Program-made: the position numbers and the translations under genes | Source of the DNA: an uncultured Ruminococcus sp. | GTDB lineage: Bacteria > Bacillota > Clostridia > UBA1212 | Reading direction: 5' to 3' | NCBI GenBank assembly: GCA_902792515.1 | Contig: CADAZX010000019.1 | Span: 1-54,473 of the forward strand | DNA length: 54,473 nt | Part shown: positions 7,424 through 16,991 of the stretch, in pieces | Numbering within the stretch: position 1 is the first letter of the stretch | Layout: each line of letters begins with the position of its first letter | Notes under the pieces: generated by a model | What the model was told of the DNA's origin: nothing | Databases searched by the model: none | Seen by the model: the letters and a program-made list of their open reading frames with translations, nothing else

Positions 7424-10400
7424 TCACTCATCTGTGAACTTCCACCCGCCGTTTTCCCTGATATCGACGCCCTTTCTGCCGGAAATGCTGAACACGCCGG
7501 TGCGGCAGTTCTTCACGAACGCGCTTTCCGCGATGAAGTGTCCATCCACCGCGCCGCGGATCACGTACGACACGCTTATGTCAAACGAATACTCCGGACA
7601 TTCGGTCCTGTCAAACCGCAAAGTGTCTTTATAGATCTCATTGTATACGCTTACGTATCCGTTCATATTCTGGCCGCTGCTGTTGTAGATGTACGCCGAC
7701 GTATGAACCCTGCCGTCCTCGCGGCGCGAGTAGCCGCGGCTCTCAAGCGACAGGAATCTCGCGCCTGACGGAATGATATCGTAAAGCTCGAAGCTCTCCC
7801 ACACCCTGGTTGATTTTCCTCTTATACGAAGAGTAACAACGCAGTTCCCGCGGCTGTCGGCATTCATCGTCTTTTCGATTTTGACCCTGTCATCCGCCGC
7901 CTGCTCGCCGGAAAGCGCCTCCTCTAAGCTGCCGCGGTAGTAAACTCCCACTTTAGCGTCGCCTGGAAGAGACAGTTTGAGTGCGTCAAATTCAGGCTTT
8001 GACAGCGACAGCGTGAAGCTCATTCCGGGTTCGAGTCTGACCGTCTCGTCCTGTCCGCCTGCGGAATAAGTGAATTCCAGCGTCTCAGCCTTCTCGGTAG
8101 GAAGGAAGTATCTCAAATATCCGGCAAGAGCAAGCTGAGCGGAAGATGCGTCGGACCTGTTTTCGCAGAGCCAGAGGGCCATTGCGGAGGCGTCTTCTCT
8201 CGCGATTCTCGAAGCGCTCATAAGCGCGAGGCAGGTCAGCGAGACAGACGTGTCAAAGACCTTGTCGTCGAATTTCAGCGTGCCGTACTCACTGTCCGCG
8301 ACACCGATCGACTCTTTTATTCCCGAATATACGTCGTAGGCTGCTGGGTAGTCGCCGCAGAGGGCAAAACCGAGAGCGAGCCAGAGTTTGGCTTCGTTCG
8401 AGAAGTTCCCCGCCGTTTCCGCGACGGCGTAGAGCGTGTCGAGAACCGGCTCGTCGAGCGCCGCGAGGCAGACGATATTCGCAAGAAGGTCCTCGGGAGA
8501 CTTCTGGTCGGACGACGCGACGCAGCCACGCGCTTCGTTCGCGATCAGATTGCGCGTATTAAGGTCTACCGGCAGTCCGAGCGCGAGCATCGCCGCAGTC
8601 AGTTTTGTGTCGGGCTCCGAGTATTGGAATAGTCTGTATTTGCAGTCCTGCTGCGAGAAGTTGTTGCCTATCTGTCCGAGAAGATACTCGAGTTTCTGAT
8701 CGGATTTGAATCCGTAAAGCGTCCCGCGCGCTTCCGCCGCCGCGTAGAGCGCCGCGTATTCGTCGGTTCTTCCGCTTCCCCTGTCGTAGGAAAGAATACC
8801 GGCGATCCGCTCGAAAAGCGCGTACGACTCGGTTCTGTTCGTAAACAAAAGTCTGACCGGATAGTATACCGGGTTGATGTTTTTAAGTTCATCAACGGTC
8901 ACCGTTTTCGTAACGTCCGCCGCCACCGCCGTTGTAACAAGGTTGAAATCCGCCGTCACCGCGTCGCGGTTGGAGCCGCACTCCGCGTAGACCGTCACAG
9001 TGTACTGTCCCGGCTCATTAACGTCGAATTTTAGCCAGCACCTGTCTTTGGAATTGGCGGCGCCGCTCGCCGTGCCCTTCTCGTTTCCGAGGGGATCCGT
9101 GAGAACGGCTGTGTATTTCACATTTCCGTCCGACTCCGGCCCGTATGCTCTGGCGCTGACGGATATCGTGTCGCCGACGATGTACTGACTGCAAACACCA
9201 AGATTCACGAAGAACGGCTGAGTGCATACCACGTCTGAAACTGACGCGCCGATCTTCAGCTCGCCGTTCACGCGTCCCGCTCCGCTGAGAGCAAGCGCGG
9301 TGATCCTCCACGACGTGATATTGTCAGGAGCCGTGAACGTCAGCGTTCCGCGGCCTTCCGCGTCGAGTTCGACTACCTTGTATACCGGATTGTCTGCGAA
9401 GTACTTTCTGACGTACCAGCTGCCGGAAGCGTCATCGCCGTTTCCGCCCGGTGCCGCCGTCGCCTCCGGTGCTTCTGGTTGGTAGCTTTCAGACAGTTCT
9501 GCCTTCGAGCCGTTTCCGTAATAGCCGGTTCCGTCACGTGATTCGGACCCCGAGTAAGTAAACGCGGGCACAAATCTCCCGTTGAGCGTAATTGAAGGCG
9601 CGGCACTCCACCCGCCGCCATAGTCGTAGTAGTCGTAGTAATACTCGTAGAAGCCGAATAAGCCGCCTCCTTCTCTGTTTGAACTGTTGAAAAAGACGGA
9701 AGGCGTGAGCTTCTGCTCGCCGAGAGCGAAGCAGGCCTCATCGACAATGCTCACGACCGCGAATCCGCCGCCCGCGCCTGGCACTTTTACAGTGACCGTT
9801 GCCGTGTCTCCGGGTCTGTAAATTCCCGAAGAGGCGGTGATCTCTGGTGTCAGCGTCGCGCGGTCGATATTGTAGGCAAGCCTTTTGGACGCCTGCGAGT
9901 ACGTTCCCGTCTCTCCGTCGAACGCGACCGCGTATATCCTGCCGCCGGCGATCATGTCGTTGGTGTAGACAAATCCGGTCTTGTCCGCGTACTTCACGTC
10001 CGCGATACCGTTTGCCACCGTCACGAACAGCGCCTTCTCCGCGCCGGAAGCGGCCTTGAACGTGGCCACAACCTTGTCGTTAACCAAGTAGCTGTCAGCG
10101 TTCAGCGTAATCTCCACGCGATCGTGATAGTCTCTTTCACTGTAGTCCCTTCTGCCGGCGGTCCCGTTCAAGTTAAAGTGATAAACGTTATTGCTCGAGT
10201 CGTCGTAGAAATCGACCGCGTACACAAAATAGCCGTCGAAGCCTTTGACCTCCCTGAGCGGGAACTCTGCGACGCCGTTTTCGAAAGACTTTTTCCCCTG
10301 CTCCAACACCTGCTCGTTTACACTGTATTTATACCGCTTTTCGTTGCGCCTGGTGTAGCTGTTGTAAACGTAATTTACCGTCTTGACGATCACCCTTTTA

Positions 10401-12754
10401 TACAAGGTATACGTGAGCGCGTCTTTGGAAGTCAGCGGCTCGCCCTTTGTGTTTTCCGGAAAGACCTGCCACGAGAAGTCGTCGGCCGTCTTCAGCCCCG
10501 ATGTGTCGAGCATATTCAGCGTAACCGAGGATGAGTTCGCGTCCTGCTTTGTTTTCAGAACGTAGTCGGAGTGGAAATAGTACGTGGACGCGGTAGTCAT
10601 CAGCGTCTGCGTCTCAAAGTTCGTGAGTTCGGCCCTGAAGTACAGATTCACCGGGTCCGTGCCGTAGGCCTCGTTGTCGCGCAGCTTTCTCGGCTTGTAT
10701 GTAATTTTCGCCTCGCCGTTTTTATCCGTTTTTACTGTCTGCGTGTTCTCACCGAAGTAATTGAGGAAGCACAGGAACTCAAGTCCCTCGACCGGTGTGC
10801 CGTCGAAAAACGAAGCCGTCACCGTCACCGTGATATTTTCGCCGCGCCTGTAAAAGAGTTTGTCGAAAGCGGCCGACGCGGTGTACTGAGGCTTTTCCTC
10901 CTCTGTGATCCGGAAAGATTTTCCGGCGAGCGCCCGCCCGCTGTCGTCGCTAAACTTTAAGGTGAAATATCCCGCCTCGCAGCGCGTATACGTCAAAGAT
11001 CCTCTGAAAAAGCCCGTTTCGTCGACTTCGACACGCGTTTTAGTCGTTGAGAGACCGGTCTCAAGGTTGAGATGGTCGGGAAGGCTGCCGTCGAATGAAG
11101 GCGCGATGTACCCGCTGAAATTCACCGTGTCGTCGGAAAAATACGTCTCCCTGTCGGTAAAAATGAAACTCATATAGTAGTCGTACGTATCCTGAGGCTG
11201 AGTCGAAGCGCATACGACGGCTGCGTCGTCTCCTTTCCCGACGAGAATGACAGCCGAGTTGCGGCCTCCGTTTTCGAATACCGCAAGTCCGGACGCGTCC
11301 GTTCTGACGCTCTTCGTTTCGCCGTCTGTCTCCGCGTTCCAGCCGTCGTACCTGTCAAAAAGCGTCGCCGAAACGTCCGCTCCCGCTACGGGACCTGCGC
11401 CTGTTCCGTTCAGCCAGACGTACGTTTTTCCGTCGGAGGACACCGTGTACGGACGCAGATCGGATATCTGGACGATCACCGACCTGGTATCGCTCAGAGT
11501 AACCCCGAACGATGGCGACCCTGTGGACGTAATAACCGCCGCGTATACTCCCCTTGCGAGACCGTTTCCGAAATCGACCGAAAATGATGTCCGCGATTGT
11601 GCCTGCGGCGTGAAGGATCCGATTTTTGTAAGTCCCGTGACGTCAAACTGCGGAACGGACTCGTCTCCCGCCCTCTTTTCGCATTCGACAACCGTTTTCG
11701 CCGCCTCGGCCGCGGATCCGAACGCGTAAAGGTCGCAGGTTACGTTAACTGTTCCCCTGAAGCTCGTCACAACACTGAAGTCGAATCCCGCGTCGCTTCC
11801 CAGGGAATATATTCTGTCCTGTGACGACGCGAGCAGCGTCCGGAGATAATTGACTCCGCTTCCGTTCTGCCCTTCCTTTTCGTATGTCTTCGTGCAGGTC
11901 CTGAATACGGCCTTCCTATCGCCCGAGAAGGTCTTTCCCGAGCGTCCCGTGACGCCCTCATTCACCTTGACTGTATAGACAGTATCATAGGAGAGAGGCG
12001 CGGAGGGAAGGAACAGAACGGTTCTGCCGTCCGGGTAGAGCGAAAAGCTGCCCTTGACCTGCGGGCTTACCGTGAACGGATCCTTTCCAGCTTCCATGAC
12101 TACGGCGTCGGAGAAAGTCACTTCGATGCCCGTATTCACGGGAACGTTGAGCGTTCTGTCGGCCGGGAACATCGACGTCACGATCATATTGTTCTCTGTC
12201 TGGAACGCGAACGAGGCTACCGGATTCTCCGGATTGCCGAGCGTCAGTCTGTATATCTGCCCCGGGGCAAGTCCGCACGACGCCGGAGCGATCCTGAACT
12301 TTGTTGGCGCGAGCTTCGTCACGGAGGTGGGTATCGCAGGCGTCATCTTCATGTAGCCCGCCAGCGTCTCCGCGTCCGTCTCGCCCGACGTCTCGACAAT
12401 AAACGCGCCGTCGATGGGAATGACCTTCGAGTCGACGCCGTCCGCGGTCACCTTCACCTTTTCAAGTGCCGGAGGCAAAGACGGATTCTTCCCCGAGTAT
12501 TCGCCGCCCGTGAACACGATCGGTTTGGGGTCGGGAAAAACGTTGTTGCGCCTCCTTCTGTTCGCAAGCAGAATAATGCCCCCGAGCGGAAGAGCCGTCA
12601 GAAGCACCGCAGCGGCAAGCACAAGCGCCACGATTCTCGCGACTCTCTTCTTCCGTTTCTTCGAAGCGCCGCTCCCCTCGCGGTTTTCCATAGTTGTCTC
12701 CTGTCCGGCACCGGCGCCCGTCGCAGTATTGTTTTCAAGTCTCCTGTCGTCCAT
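7424..12754 (-). CDS. Membrane-anchored alpha-2-macroglobulin-like protein without an evident thioester
   Basis: 1776 residues from the preferred ATG. A short charged cytoplasmic tail and one transmembrane helix (about 38-65) are followed by a bacterial Ig-like Big_5 domain (about 190-287; SMFPADRTLNVPVNTGI), a series of MG-type beta domains, the A2M core (VVSIVDEACFALGEQ; WYVRKYFADNP; PDNITSWRI) and a helical thioester-domain-like part. The CxEQ thioester motif expected early in that part is not visible; SYDRGSGRTDEY stands in its place. Bacterial A2M proteins trap or block proteases, and the YfaS-type subgroup also lacks the thioester. A GTG at 12829 with AGGA upstream is an alternative start adding 25 residues; the ATG at 12754 follows GAGG by 9 bases. 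No penicillin-binding protein 1C gene, the usual partner, lies in the window. Confidence 0.88.
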   Translation of the reverse strand: MDDRRLENNTATGAGAGQETTMENREGSGASKKRKKRVARIVALVLAAAVLLTALPLGGIILLANRRRRNNVFPDPKPIVFTGGEYSGKNPSLPPALEKVKVTADGVDSKVIPIDGAFIVETSGETDAETLAGYMKMTPAIPTSVTKLAPTKFRIAPASCGLAPGQIYRLTLGNPENPVASFAFQTENNMIVTSMFPADRTLNVPVNTGIEVTFSDAVVMEAGKDPFTVSPQVKGSFSLYPDGRTVLFLPSAPLSYDTVYTVKVNEGVTGRSGKTFSGDRKAVFRTCTKTYEKEGQNGSGVNYLRTLLASSQDRIYSLGSDAGFDFSVVTSFRGTVNVTCDLYAFGSAAEAAKTVVECEKRAGDESVPQFDVTGLTKIGSFTPQAQSRTSFSVDFGNGLARGVYAAVITSTGSPSFGVTLSDTRSVIVQISDLRPYTVSSDGKTYVWLNGTGAGPVAGADVSATLFDRYDGWNAETDGETKSVRTDASGLAVFENGGRNSAVILVGKGDDAAVVCASTQPQDTYDYYMSFIFTDRETYFSDDTVNFSGYIAPSFDGSLPDHLNLETGLSTTKTRVEVDETGFFRGSLTYTRCEAGYFTLKFSDDSGRALAGKSFRITEEEKPQYTASAAFDKLFYRRGENITVTVTASFFDGTPVEGLEFLCFLNYFGENTQTVKTDKNGEAKITYKPRKLRDNEAYGTDPVNLYFRAELTNFETQTLMTTASTYYFHSDYVLKTKQDANSSSVTLNMLDTSGLKTADDFSWQVFPENTKGEPLTSKDALTYTLYKRVIVKTVNYVYNSYTRRNEKRYKYSVNEQVLEQGKKSFENGVAEFPLREVKGFDGYFVYAVDFYDDSSNNVYHFNLNGTAGRRDYSERDYHDRVEITLNADSYLVNDKVVATFKAASGAEKALFVTVANGIADVKYADKTGFVYTNDMIAGGRIYAVAFDGETGTYSQASKRLAYNIDRATLTPEITASSGIYRPGDTATVTVKVPGAGGGFAVVSIVDEACFALGEQKLTPSVFFNSSNREGGGLFGFYEYYYDYYDYGGGWSAAPSITLNGRFVPAFTYSGSESRDGTGYYGNGSKAELSESYQPEAPEATAAPGGNGDDASGSWYVRKYFADNPVYKVVELDAEGRGTLTFTAPDNITSWRITALALSGAGRVNGELKIGASVSDVVCTQPFFVNLGVCSQYIVGDTISVSARAYGPESDGNVKYTAVLTDPLGNEKGTASGAANSKDRCWLKFDVNEPGQYTVTVYAECGSNRDAVTADFNLVTTAVAADVTKTVTVDELKNINPVYYPVRLLFTNRTESYALFERIAGILSYDRGSGRTDEYAALYAAAEARGTLYGFKSDQKLEYLLGQIGNNFSQQDCKYRLFQYSEPDTKLTAAMLALGLPVDLNTRNLIANEARGCVASSDQKSPEDLLANIVCLAALDEPVLDTLYAVAETAGNFSNEAKLWLALGFALCGDYPAAYDVYSGIKESIGVADSEYGTLKFDDKVFDTSVSLTCLALMSASRIAREDASAMALWLCENRSDASSAQLALAGYLRYFLPTEKAETLEFTYSAGGQDETVRLEPGMSFTLSLSKPEFDALKLSLPGDAKVGVYYRGSLEEALSGEQAADDRVKIEKTMNADSRGNCVVTLRIRGKSTRVWESFELYDIIPSGARFLSLESRGYSRREDGRVHTSAYIYNSSGQNMNGYVSVYNEIYKDTLRFDRTECPEYSFDISVSYVIRGAVDGHFIAESAFVKNCRTGVFSISGRKGVDIRENGGWKFTDE

Positions 12755-12851
12755 CTCAGTATTCCTCGCTTCCGAAGTCATTTTATCACAATTGGCCCTG
12801 AGCGGTGCCTTCCGCCCGCCCTGTCGCACAAAATAATTCCTGTTCGAGTAT

Positions 12852-12860
12852 ATTATACCA
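12852..12860 (-). promoter_or_regulatory. Extended -10 element upstream of the A2M-like gene
   Basis: TGGTATAAT on the minus strand is a strong extended -10. No good -35 is present 16-18 bases upstream. The predicted transcript start lies just before the alternative GTG start at 12829. Confidence 0.6.
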
Positions 12861-12939
12861 CGTCCGCGCGGCTGTTTCTGTTACATTTTGTCACTTTTTG
12901 TTACATCCGTTTAAAAGGCCTTTCGACCCGTGAAAACAA

Positions 12940-13000
12940 AAGCCCCGCTCTTAGGCCGGTTCCCGTTTTCTTTACGGAAGCCTTCATTTTCGCGGGGCTT
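12940..13000 (-). terminator. Terminator downstream of the repeat-protein gene
   Basis: AAGCCCCGC (12940-12948) pairs with GCGGGGCTT (12992-13000) around a long loop. On the minus strand the stem is followed by TTTGTTTT. It fits termination of the gene ending at 13066. Confidence 0.7.
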
Positions 13001-13065
13001 ATTCTTCACGCGGCCGCCGTTTCGGACGAATTTCACGAATTTCACGGTCGATCGAGCGCGTATTT

Positions 13066-14499
13066 TCAATACCCGAGGAATTTTTTCAGGTCCTCGTTTT
13101 GAAGAAGATCATTTTTCCCCAGGCCGAACGAGTATTCCGGAACGATCTCCAGGTAGCGGTCCAGAAATTCCCCATAAGTATTTGCCTCGAAGCAGTACGG
13201 TGTGATGAAAAATTCCCTGCTGCCGCCTGTCACACGGTCGCCTGCCGTTACGCTCACTTTGTAGTCGCCCGTTTTCAGTTTGTAGAATATATACCTCTCA
13301 AGATTCCATCCGTTCAGGTCGACGTGTCCGAACGGAGGCTCATAGCTTGCCACAGGTTCATTTGACTGAAGCGCCGCGTTCCGGTAGTCGTTTTCCACCC
13401 ACTCTATCAACATTTCGGCGCTTTCCGGGTTACACACGTCAAACTTGCCTTTATTCCGGTACCTTCTGACAAATTCAAGGTCTCCGTCAACCCTTTGAAT
13501 ATCATACTGCCACGTCTTGGCGAGCATCTTTTTGTTAAGCCAGCGGTAGTCCTTTTTAACGTTGTTGAAAGCTTTCTCGAGATATACGTTTATGTCGGTG
13601 CCGAACTTGAATTTCTCCTCCGGATTTGAGTGTGCAACGGTGTCGCGCGTATAATCAACCAGAAAATCGATGAACCCGTCCGCTGTGGTGCCTTCTGTCC
13701 AAGGCGTCACTATATCCGAATCGTCGTAGTAGTTTTTGCTGATCTGACCGAAAACAAGCTTGCCGTGAAGAGGCGCGATCTGCCAGACCGGTGTACATTT
13801 CCTCATCATCGCAATCGTGGCCCAGCAGAACTCCCCGCGCAGTTTTTCAAGCGCCTTTTCGTAATAAACGTTAATATCCGTACCGTATTTGAAAAGTTCC
13901 GGATCTGCCGAAGGGTTCCTGTTCAGCTTCTTTTCAAGCCTTTTCTCTCTCTCACGTTCAAGCTCCATCGCGAAGAACTGATCGGTGCTGAGCGGCGTCC
14001 ACGCCCACACCTCATCCCGGCTGTAGCTCGCCAGCGCCGGCGCGTAAATAAACGCGCCTCCCGCGTTGCGCCGCCATTTGTCCCATCTGCCCGCCGCAAG
14101 ACTGCCGTCATTCATAATGAGAAGGCAGTACTGTTCGTCTTTCGGGTTCTTTCTGTCGGCAAACGATCTGAAGCCCTCAAACCGGACGTCGCCTTCTTCA
14201 TTTTCCGGTCCGAGATTGATCCAGCCAATATCTTCCTGTTCAAGGCACTCGGTCAGATCATAGCGTTTCAGGGAGTGCCATCTTTTCACTTCTTTCGAAT
14301 CAATCGAGTCTGCTGTCCCGCGAATAAAACTCCCTGTTGCTGTGGGCCCGTCGCTTGACGGAGACCATTTTCCCGCGGTATAGTCGCCCGTTTTCAGTTC
14401 AAGCAGGCAGAACTCTCCGTACTGCGGCATATCTTTGTCCGAAATATCGTGAAACTCGTTAAAGGAAAGTATGAGTTTTTTGTAATTAGCTGTAAACAT
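13066..14499 (-). CDS. Protein of unknown function with internal repeats
   Basis: 477 residues, family not recognised. Two kinds of internal repeat are visible. First, a short beta-rich unit about residues 28-80 (CLLELKTGDYTAGKWS, ending WHSL) recurs near 120-170 (CLLIMNDGSLAAGRWD, ending WTPL) and weakly near the C-terminus (KLKTGDYKVS). Second, a unit beginning FKYGTDINVYYEKAL (about 204) recurs as FKFGTDINVYLEKAF (about 305), each about 95 residues long. A charged helix (ELEREREKRLEKKLNR) separates them. There is no signal peptide or membrane helix, so it is probably cytoplasmic. The start follows GGAGGAG closely. It stands alone with its own terminator and may be an accessory gene. Confidence 0.8.
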   Translation of the reverse strand: MFTANYKKLILSFNEFHDISDKDMPQYGEFCLLELKTGDYTAGKWSPSSDGPTATGSFIRGTADSIDSKEVKRWHSLKRYDLTECLEQEDIGWINLGPENEEGDVRFEGFRSFADRKNPKDEQYCLLIMNDGSLAAGRWDKWRRNAGGAFIYAPALASYSRDEVWAWTPLSTDQFFAMELEREREKRLEKKLNRNPSADPELFKYGTDINVYYEKALEKLRGEFCWATIAMMRKCTPVWQIAPLHGKLVFGQISKNYYDDSDIVTPWTEGTTADGFIDFLVDYTRDTVAHSNPEEKFKFGTDINVYLEKAFNNVKKDYRWLNKKMLAKTWQYDIQRVDGDLEFVRRYRNKGKFDVCNPESAEMLIEWVENDYRNAALQSNEPVASYEPPFGHVDLNGWNLERYIFYKLKTGDYKVSVTAGDRVTGGSREFFITPYCFEANTYGEFLDRYLEIVPEYSFGLGKNDLLQNEDLKKFLGY

Positions 14500-14679
14500 G
14501 GCTTCTCCTCCGCCTTTCCGGCTTCCGTGACCGGATAAAAAAGCTTTACGAAACGCGAGGTGTTCTCACGTCGCTATAAGGTTTACCGGCGCCCGGTCCG
14601 GCGGCCTTACGTCAAATTTCCGGTTTGTACGGATTATGTTTTCGCCCGCAAACCGGCATCTGTTGTCTTTTAACAAAAA

Positions 14680-15249
14680 TCATATTTCTCTTATCACTTT
14701 TGCCGGTACACCCGCCGCAATAACATTTGCCGGAATATCACGCGTAACCACAGCACCTGCCGCGACGATCGAATTGTCTCCGATTGTCACGCCTTTTGTA
14801 ATCACAACACCCGCACCTATCCAGACTCTGCTTCCGATACGGATGGGCGCGGGATGCAGCAAATGCCTTTTATCCGGGGCAATATCATGGTCCAGAGTTG
14901 CCAGCACGGTATTATGCCCTATGAACGTTCCGTCTCCGATGACGATACCGCCCTGGTCCTGAAATATGCAGCCCGCGTTGATAAAAACATTGTTGCCGAC
15001 AGTAATGTTTTTCCCAAAATCAGTATAGAACGGGGGCTCTATTCTCACACCCTGTCCGACCGGCTTTGCGGTGATTTTGGCAAACAATTCCGTGATCTCG
15101 TTCTCGTCTTCATGCCATACGTTGTTCATTTCAAACAAAAGGCGCCTGTTTTCCTGAATATACGTGCGCATGGATGAAATGATCTCAGGATCGTCGCCAA
15201 ACGATCCACCGTTATCAAAATATGCAAGCAGTTCGTCAATTTTCAACAT
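14680..15249 (-). CDS. Sugar O-acetyltransferase (maltose/galactoside acetyltransferase type)
   Basis: Transfers acetyl from acetyl-CoA to a sugar hydroxyl. The 189 residues have the family layout: a helical N-terminal maltose-acetyltransferase cap (about 8-60) and a left-handed beta-helix of hexapeptide repeats (about 75-185; ITVGNNVFINAGC, IVIGDGTFIGHNT, VWIGAGVVITKGVTIGDNSIVAAGAVVTRDIP). The catalytic His is in the LDHDI segment, and the C-terminal GVPAKVIR is a family hallmark. Length is normal. Its physiological substrate cannot be read from sequence. Confidence 0.9.
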   Translation of the reverse strand: MLKIDELLAYFDNGGSFGDDPEIISSMRTYIQENRRLLFEMNNVWHEDENEITELFAKITAKPVGQGVRIEPPFYTDFGKNITVGNNVFINAGCIFQDQGGIVIGDGTFIGHNTVLATLDHDIAPDKRHLLHPAPIRIGSRVWIGAGVVITKGVTIGDNSIVAAGAVVTRDIPANVIAAGVPAKVIREI

Positions 15250-15289
15250 AATAACTCCTCAGAAGATCCCGGTTGGACTGTCTCATTCT

Positions 15290-15816
15290 TTATTCAAATC
15301 GGAACATTCCGTCAAATCCGTCCTCACCGTCGTACGCGTTTTCCTCGCCGGTTTCCGGATCGTGCCGGCCGGGATGGCGGCTGTTTTAAAACTCCACGAT
15401 ATGAAAACCGCAGCCGTTGACGTAGAAACGGATATTCCGTTTTTCAAAGTACGGCGTGCATGTCTCCCAAACTGTCACCTCGGGATGCAGTTTTTCGATT
15501 GCGCACCACGCTTTATAGCCGATGCCTTGACTGTGAGCTTTGGGCGAGACAAACAGCAGCTCCAAATCGCCTCGTGCGCCTTCAACCTTGATCACCGCGC
15601 CGCCGCATTTTTTGCCGTTACAAAAATGCGATACGCCTCGCCTCCGTCTATCGACCGTTCGACCGTCTAGCGTGAGATGATCTCGCCCGGTTCTTCAAAA
15701 TGATCGTCTCTTTCTCCGAATTCCTCCAAAGCACCGTATCTGAACGCTTCCTGATTATCCGGGATAAACTGCTCCCGGTCACCGGACGTTAATCTCTTAA
15801 GCTCGATTTTAGTCAT
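15290..15816 (-). pseudogene. Decayed GNAT acetyltransferase gene
   Basis: The minus strand encodes a GNAT-type acetyltransferase from an ATG at 15816 (MTKIELKRLTSGDREQF) to a TAA at 15290, interrupted three times: an in-frame TAG at 15667-15669, a one-base frameshift near the A-run at about 15608-15616, and a TAA after HIVEF at about 15386. After the last stop the frame still reads the expected tail, ending DGMFRFE. The longest intact piece (15386-15595) keeps the acetyl-CoA loop region, LELLFVSPKAHSQGIGYKAW. Three independent lesions argue for real decay rather than sequencing error. It is next to the sugar O-acetyltransferase, in a region that looks accessory. Confidence 0.8.
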
Positions 15817-16474
15817 ATTGCTTCCCCGCTAAAGCTCATTTTTTCTTTAATATGATATCAAAAAAATAAGCTCCTTTCAATCCCGGCAGTTATTGATTTT
15901 GCAAGTATTCTTGAGCCGGGTTATTGCTCCGCTGTCTTATTCAGTTGTACTATTTGTCGCTTTTTTGAGTGCCTCTTTCCTTTCTAAATATCGTTATATA
16001 AGGTTGATGTAAATGATTTTTATTGAAATCCCGATTAAAACAGCATCCGGGTGTTGAAATTATCGTAAACCCGTGGTATAACCCGAGTTTGATAAAAAAA
16101 TCACTAAAAAACATCTTGAGGGTCTGTTAAGTTTGACGATACTCAAGGCGTGTTTTTACTAAAAATAGGTGTTTTTAGGCTTCCGTGTGTAGAGCTCAGC
16201 AGCCTTGGAACATAAAAATCAAAGTTGACATTATGCACCAAGATATGCACTCGGTTGTTGCGGGAAATGAATGAAAGAAAAAGGCGCGACAAAAAATGCA
16301 GAATTCAATCTTTTTAAAAAGGGAAAGACTAAATTCCACTTACTTAGATGTATGGTCCGACTATACTATTGGGTTGCTTTATGTATTTCATAGCGTTCCC
16401 GCCTCCTTTCACCCATATTGTAGCGCAAAGTGGCAGGAAAGACGAATGTGTGGATAAAATGAGAAAACGGGAGT
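15817..16474. other. Long stretch without a recognisable gene
   Basis: About 650 bases that look more AT-rich than the flanks. Short frames exist on both strands, but none has a convincing ribosome binding site together with a recognisable product. It probably contains remnants of lost genes next to the GNAT pseudogene. Confidence 0.5.
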
Positions 16475-16655
16475 TTAATGAAGACGGCTCAAAGCGCCTA
16501 ATGAAGTCACTTGCTCCGCTCGTTAATAAAGACGGCGGCGATGCCGCCTAATGAAGCGAAGTCGCCCCGTCTCTTAATTAGCGACCGCAGGGAGCGTCTT
16601 CATTTCTTCATTAGCGAAGCGTCTTCATTAGCCCTCGCAGAGGGCGACTTCATTG
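16475..16655. repeat. Cluster of short TAATGAAG/CTTCATTA inverted repeats
   Basis: The octamer TAATGAAG occurs at 16475, 16499 and 16549, and its complement CTTCATTA at 16606 and 16623, with near copies CTTCATTT at 16598 and CTTCATTG at 16648. They are spaced by GCGAAG-like and GC-rich segments, giving a field of nested inverted repeats just downstream of the tRNA terminator. It resembles dispersed intergenic palindromes; the family is not known to me. Confidence 0.6.
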
Positions 16656-16712
16656 AAAAAGGAGCTGTTTAAGTCCCTGATTTTTGACCAGGTTTTTAAA
16701 CAGCACCTTTTT
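16656..16712 (-). terminator. Terminator of tRNA-Gln
   Basis: A long near-perfect stem pairs AAAAAGG.GCTGTTTAA at one end with TTAAACAGC.CCTTTTT at the other, and an inner CCTG/CAGG pair closes the loop. On the minus strand it starts two bases after the tRNA CCA end and finishes in CCTTTTT. Confidence 0.85.
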
Positions 16713-16713
16713 C

Positions 16714-16788
16714 TGGCTGGGATGGCAGGATTTGAACCTGCGGATACCAGAGTCAAAGTCTGGTGCCTTACCGCTTGGCGACATCCCA
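16714..16788 (-). tRNA. tRNA-Gln (anticodon UUG)
   Basis: 75 nt on the minus strand. The acceptor stem TGGGATG pairs with the 3' strand ending CATCCCA, followed by G and an encoded CCA. The anticodon stem CCAGA/TCTGG encloses CTTTGAC, giving anticodon TTG (reads CAA, Gln). The T-loop GTTCAAATCC is canonical. It stands alone, followed directly by its terminator. Confidence 0.95.
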
Positions 16789-16991
16789 AAACAAAATACC
16801 GGCGAAAAAGCGGCAAAAAGTCCGTTTTTCCGCCAATAGATTATAATTCATTTAGGTCTTGCGTGTCAACACCGAAAACAAGATTGCCCGGAATCGTGCG
16901 GATCGATATCACGGGGTTGGAGTAACTTTTCCCGGATTGCGGGCCTGATACACTGATGCTTAAAGCCCTGCTTCCCTGTATGCCTGCCGTT

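Noticed and set aside
9373..9747. Other-frame Ser/Arg/Thr-rich frame inside the A2M-like gene
   Set aside because: Lies wholly within the alpha-2-macroglobulin coding region and has shadow composition.
16348..16551. A 67-codon plus-strand frame in the low-coding stretch
   Set aside because: No ribosome binding site, no similarity, and the end reads through the repeat field.
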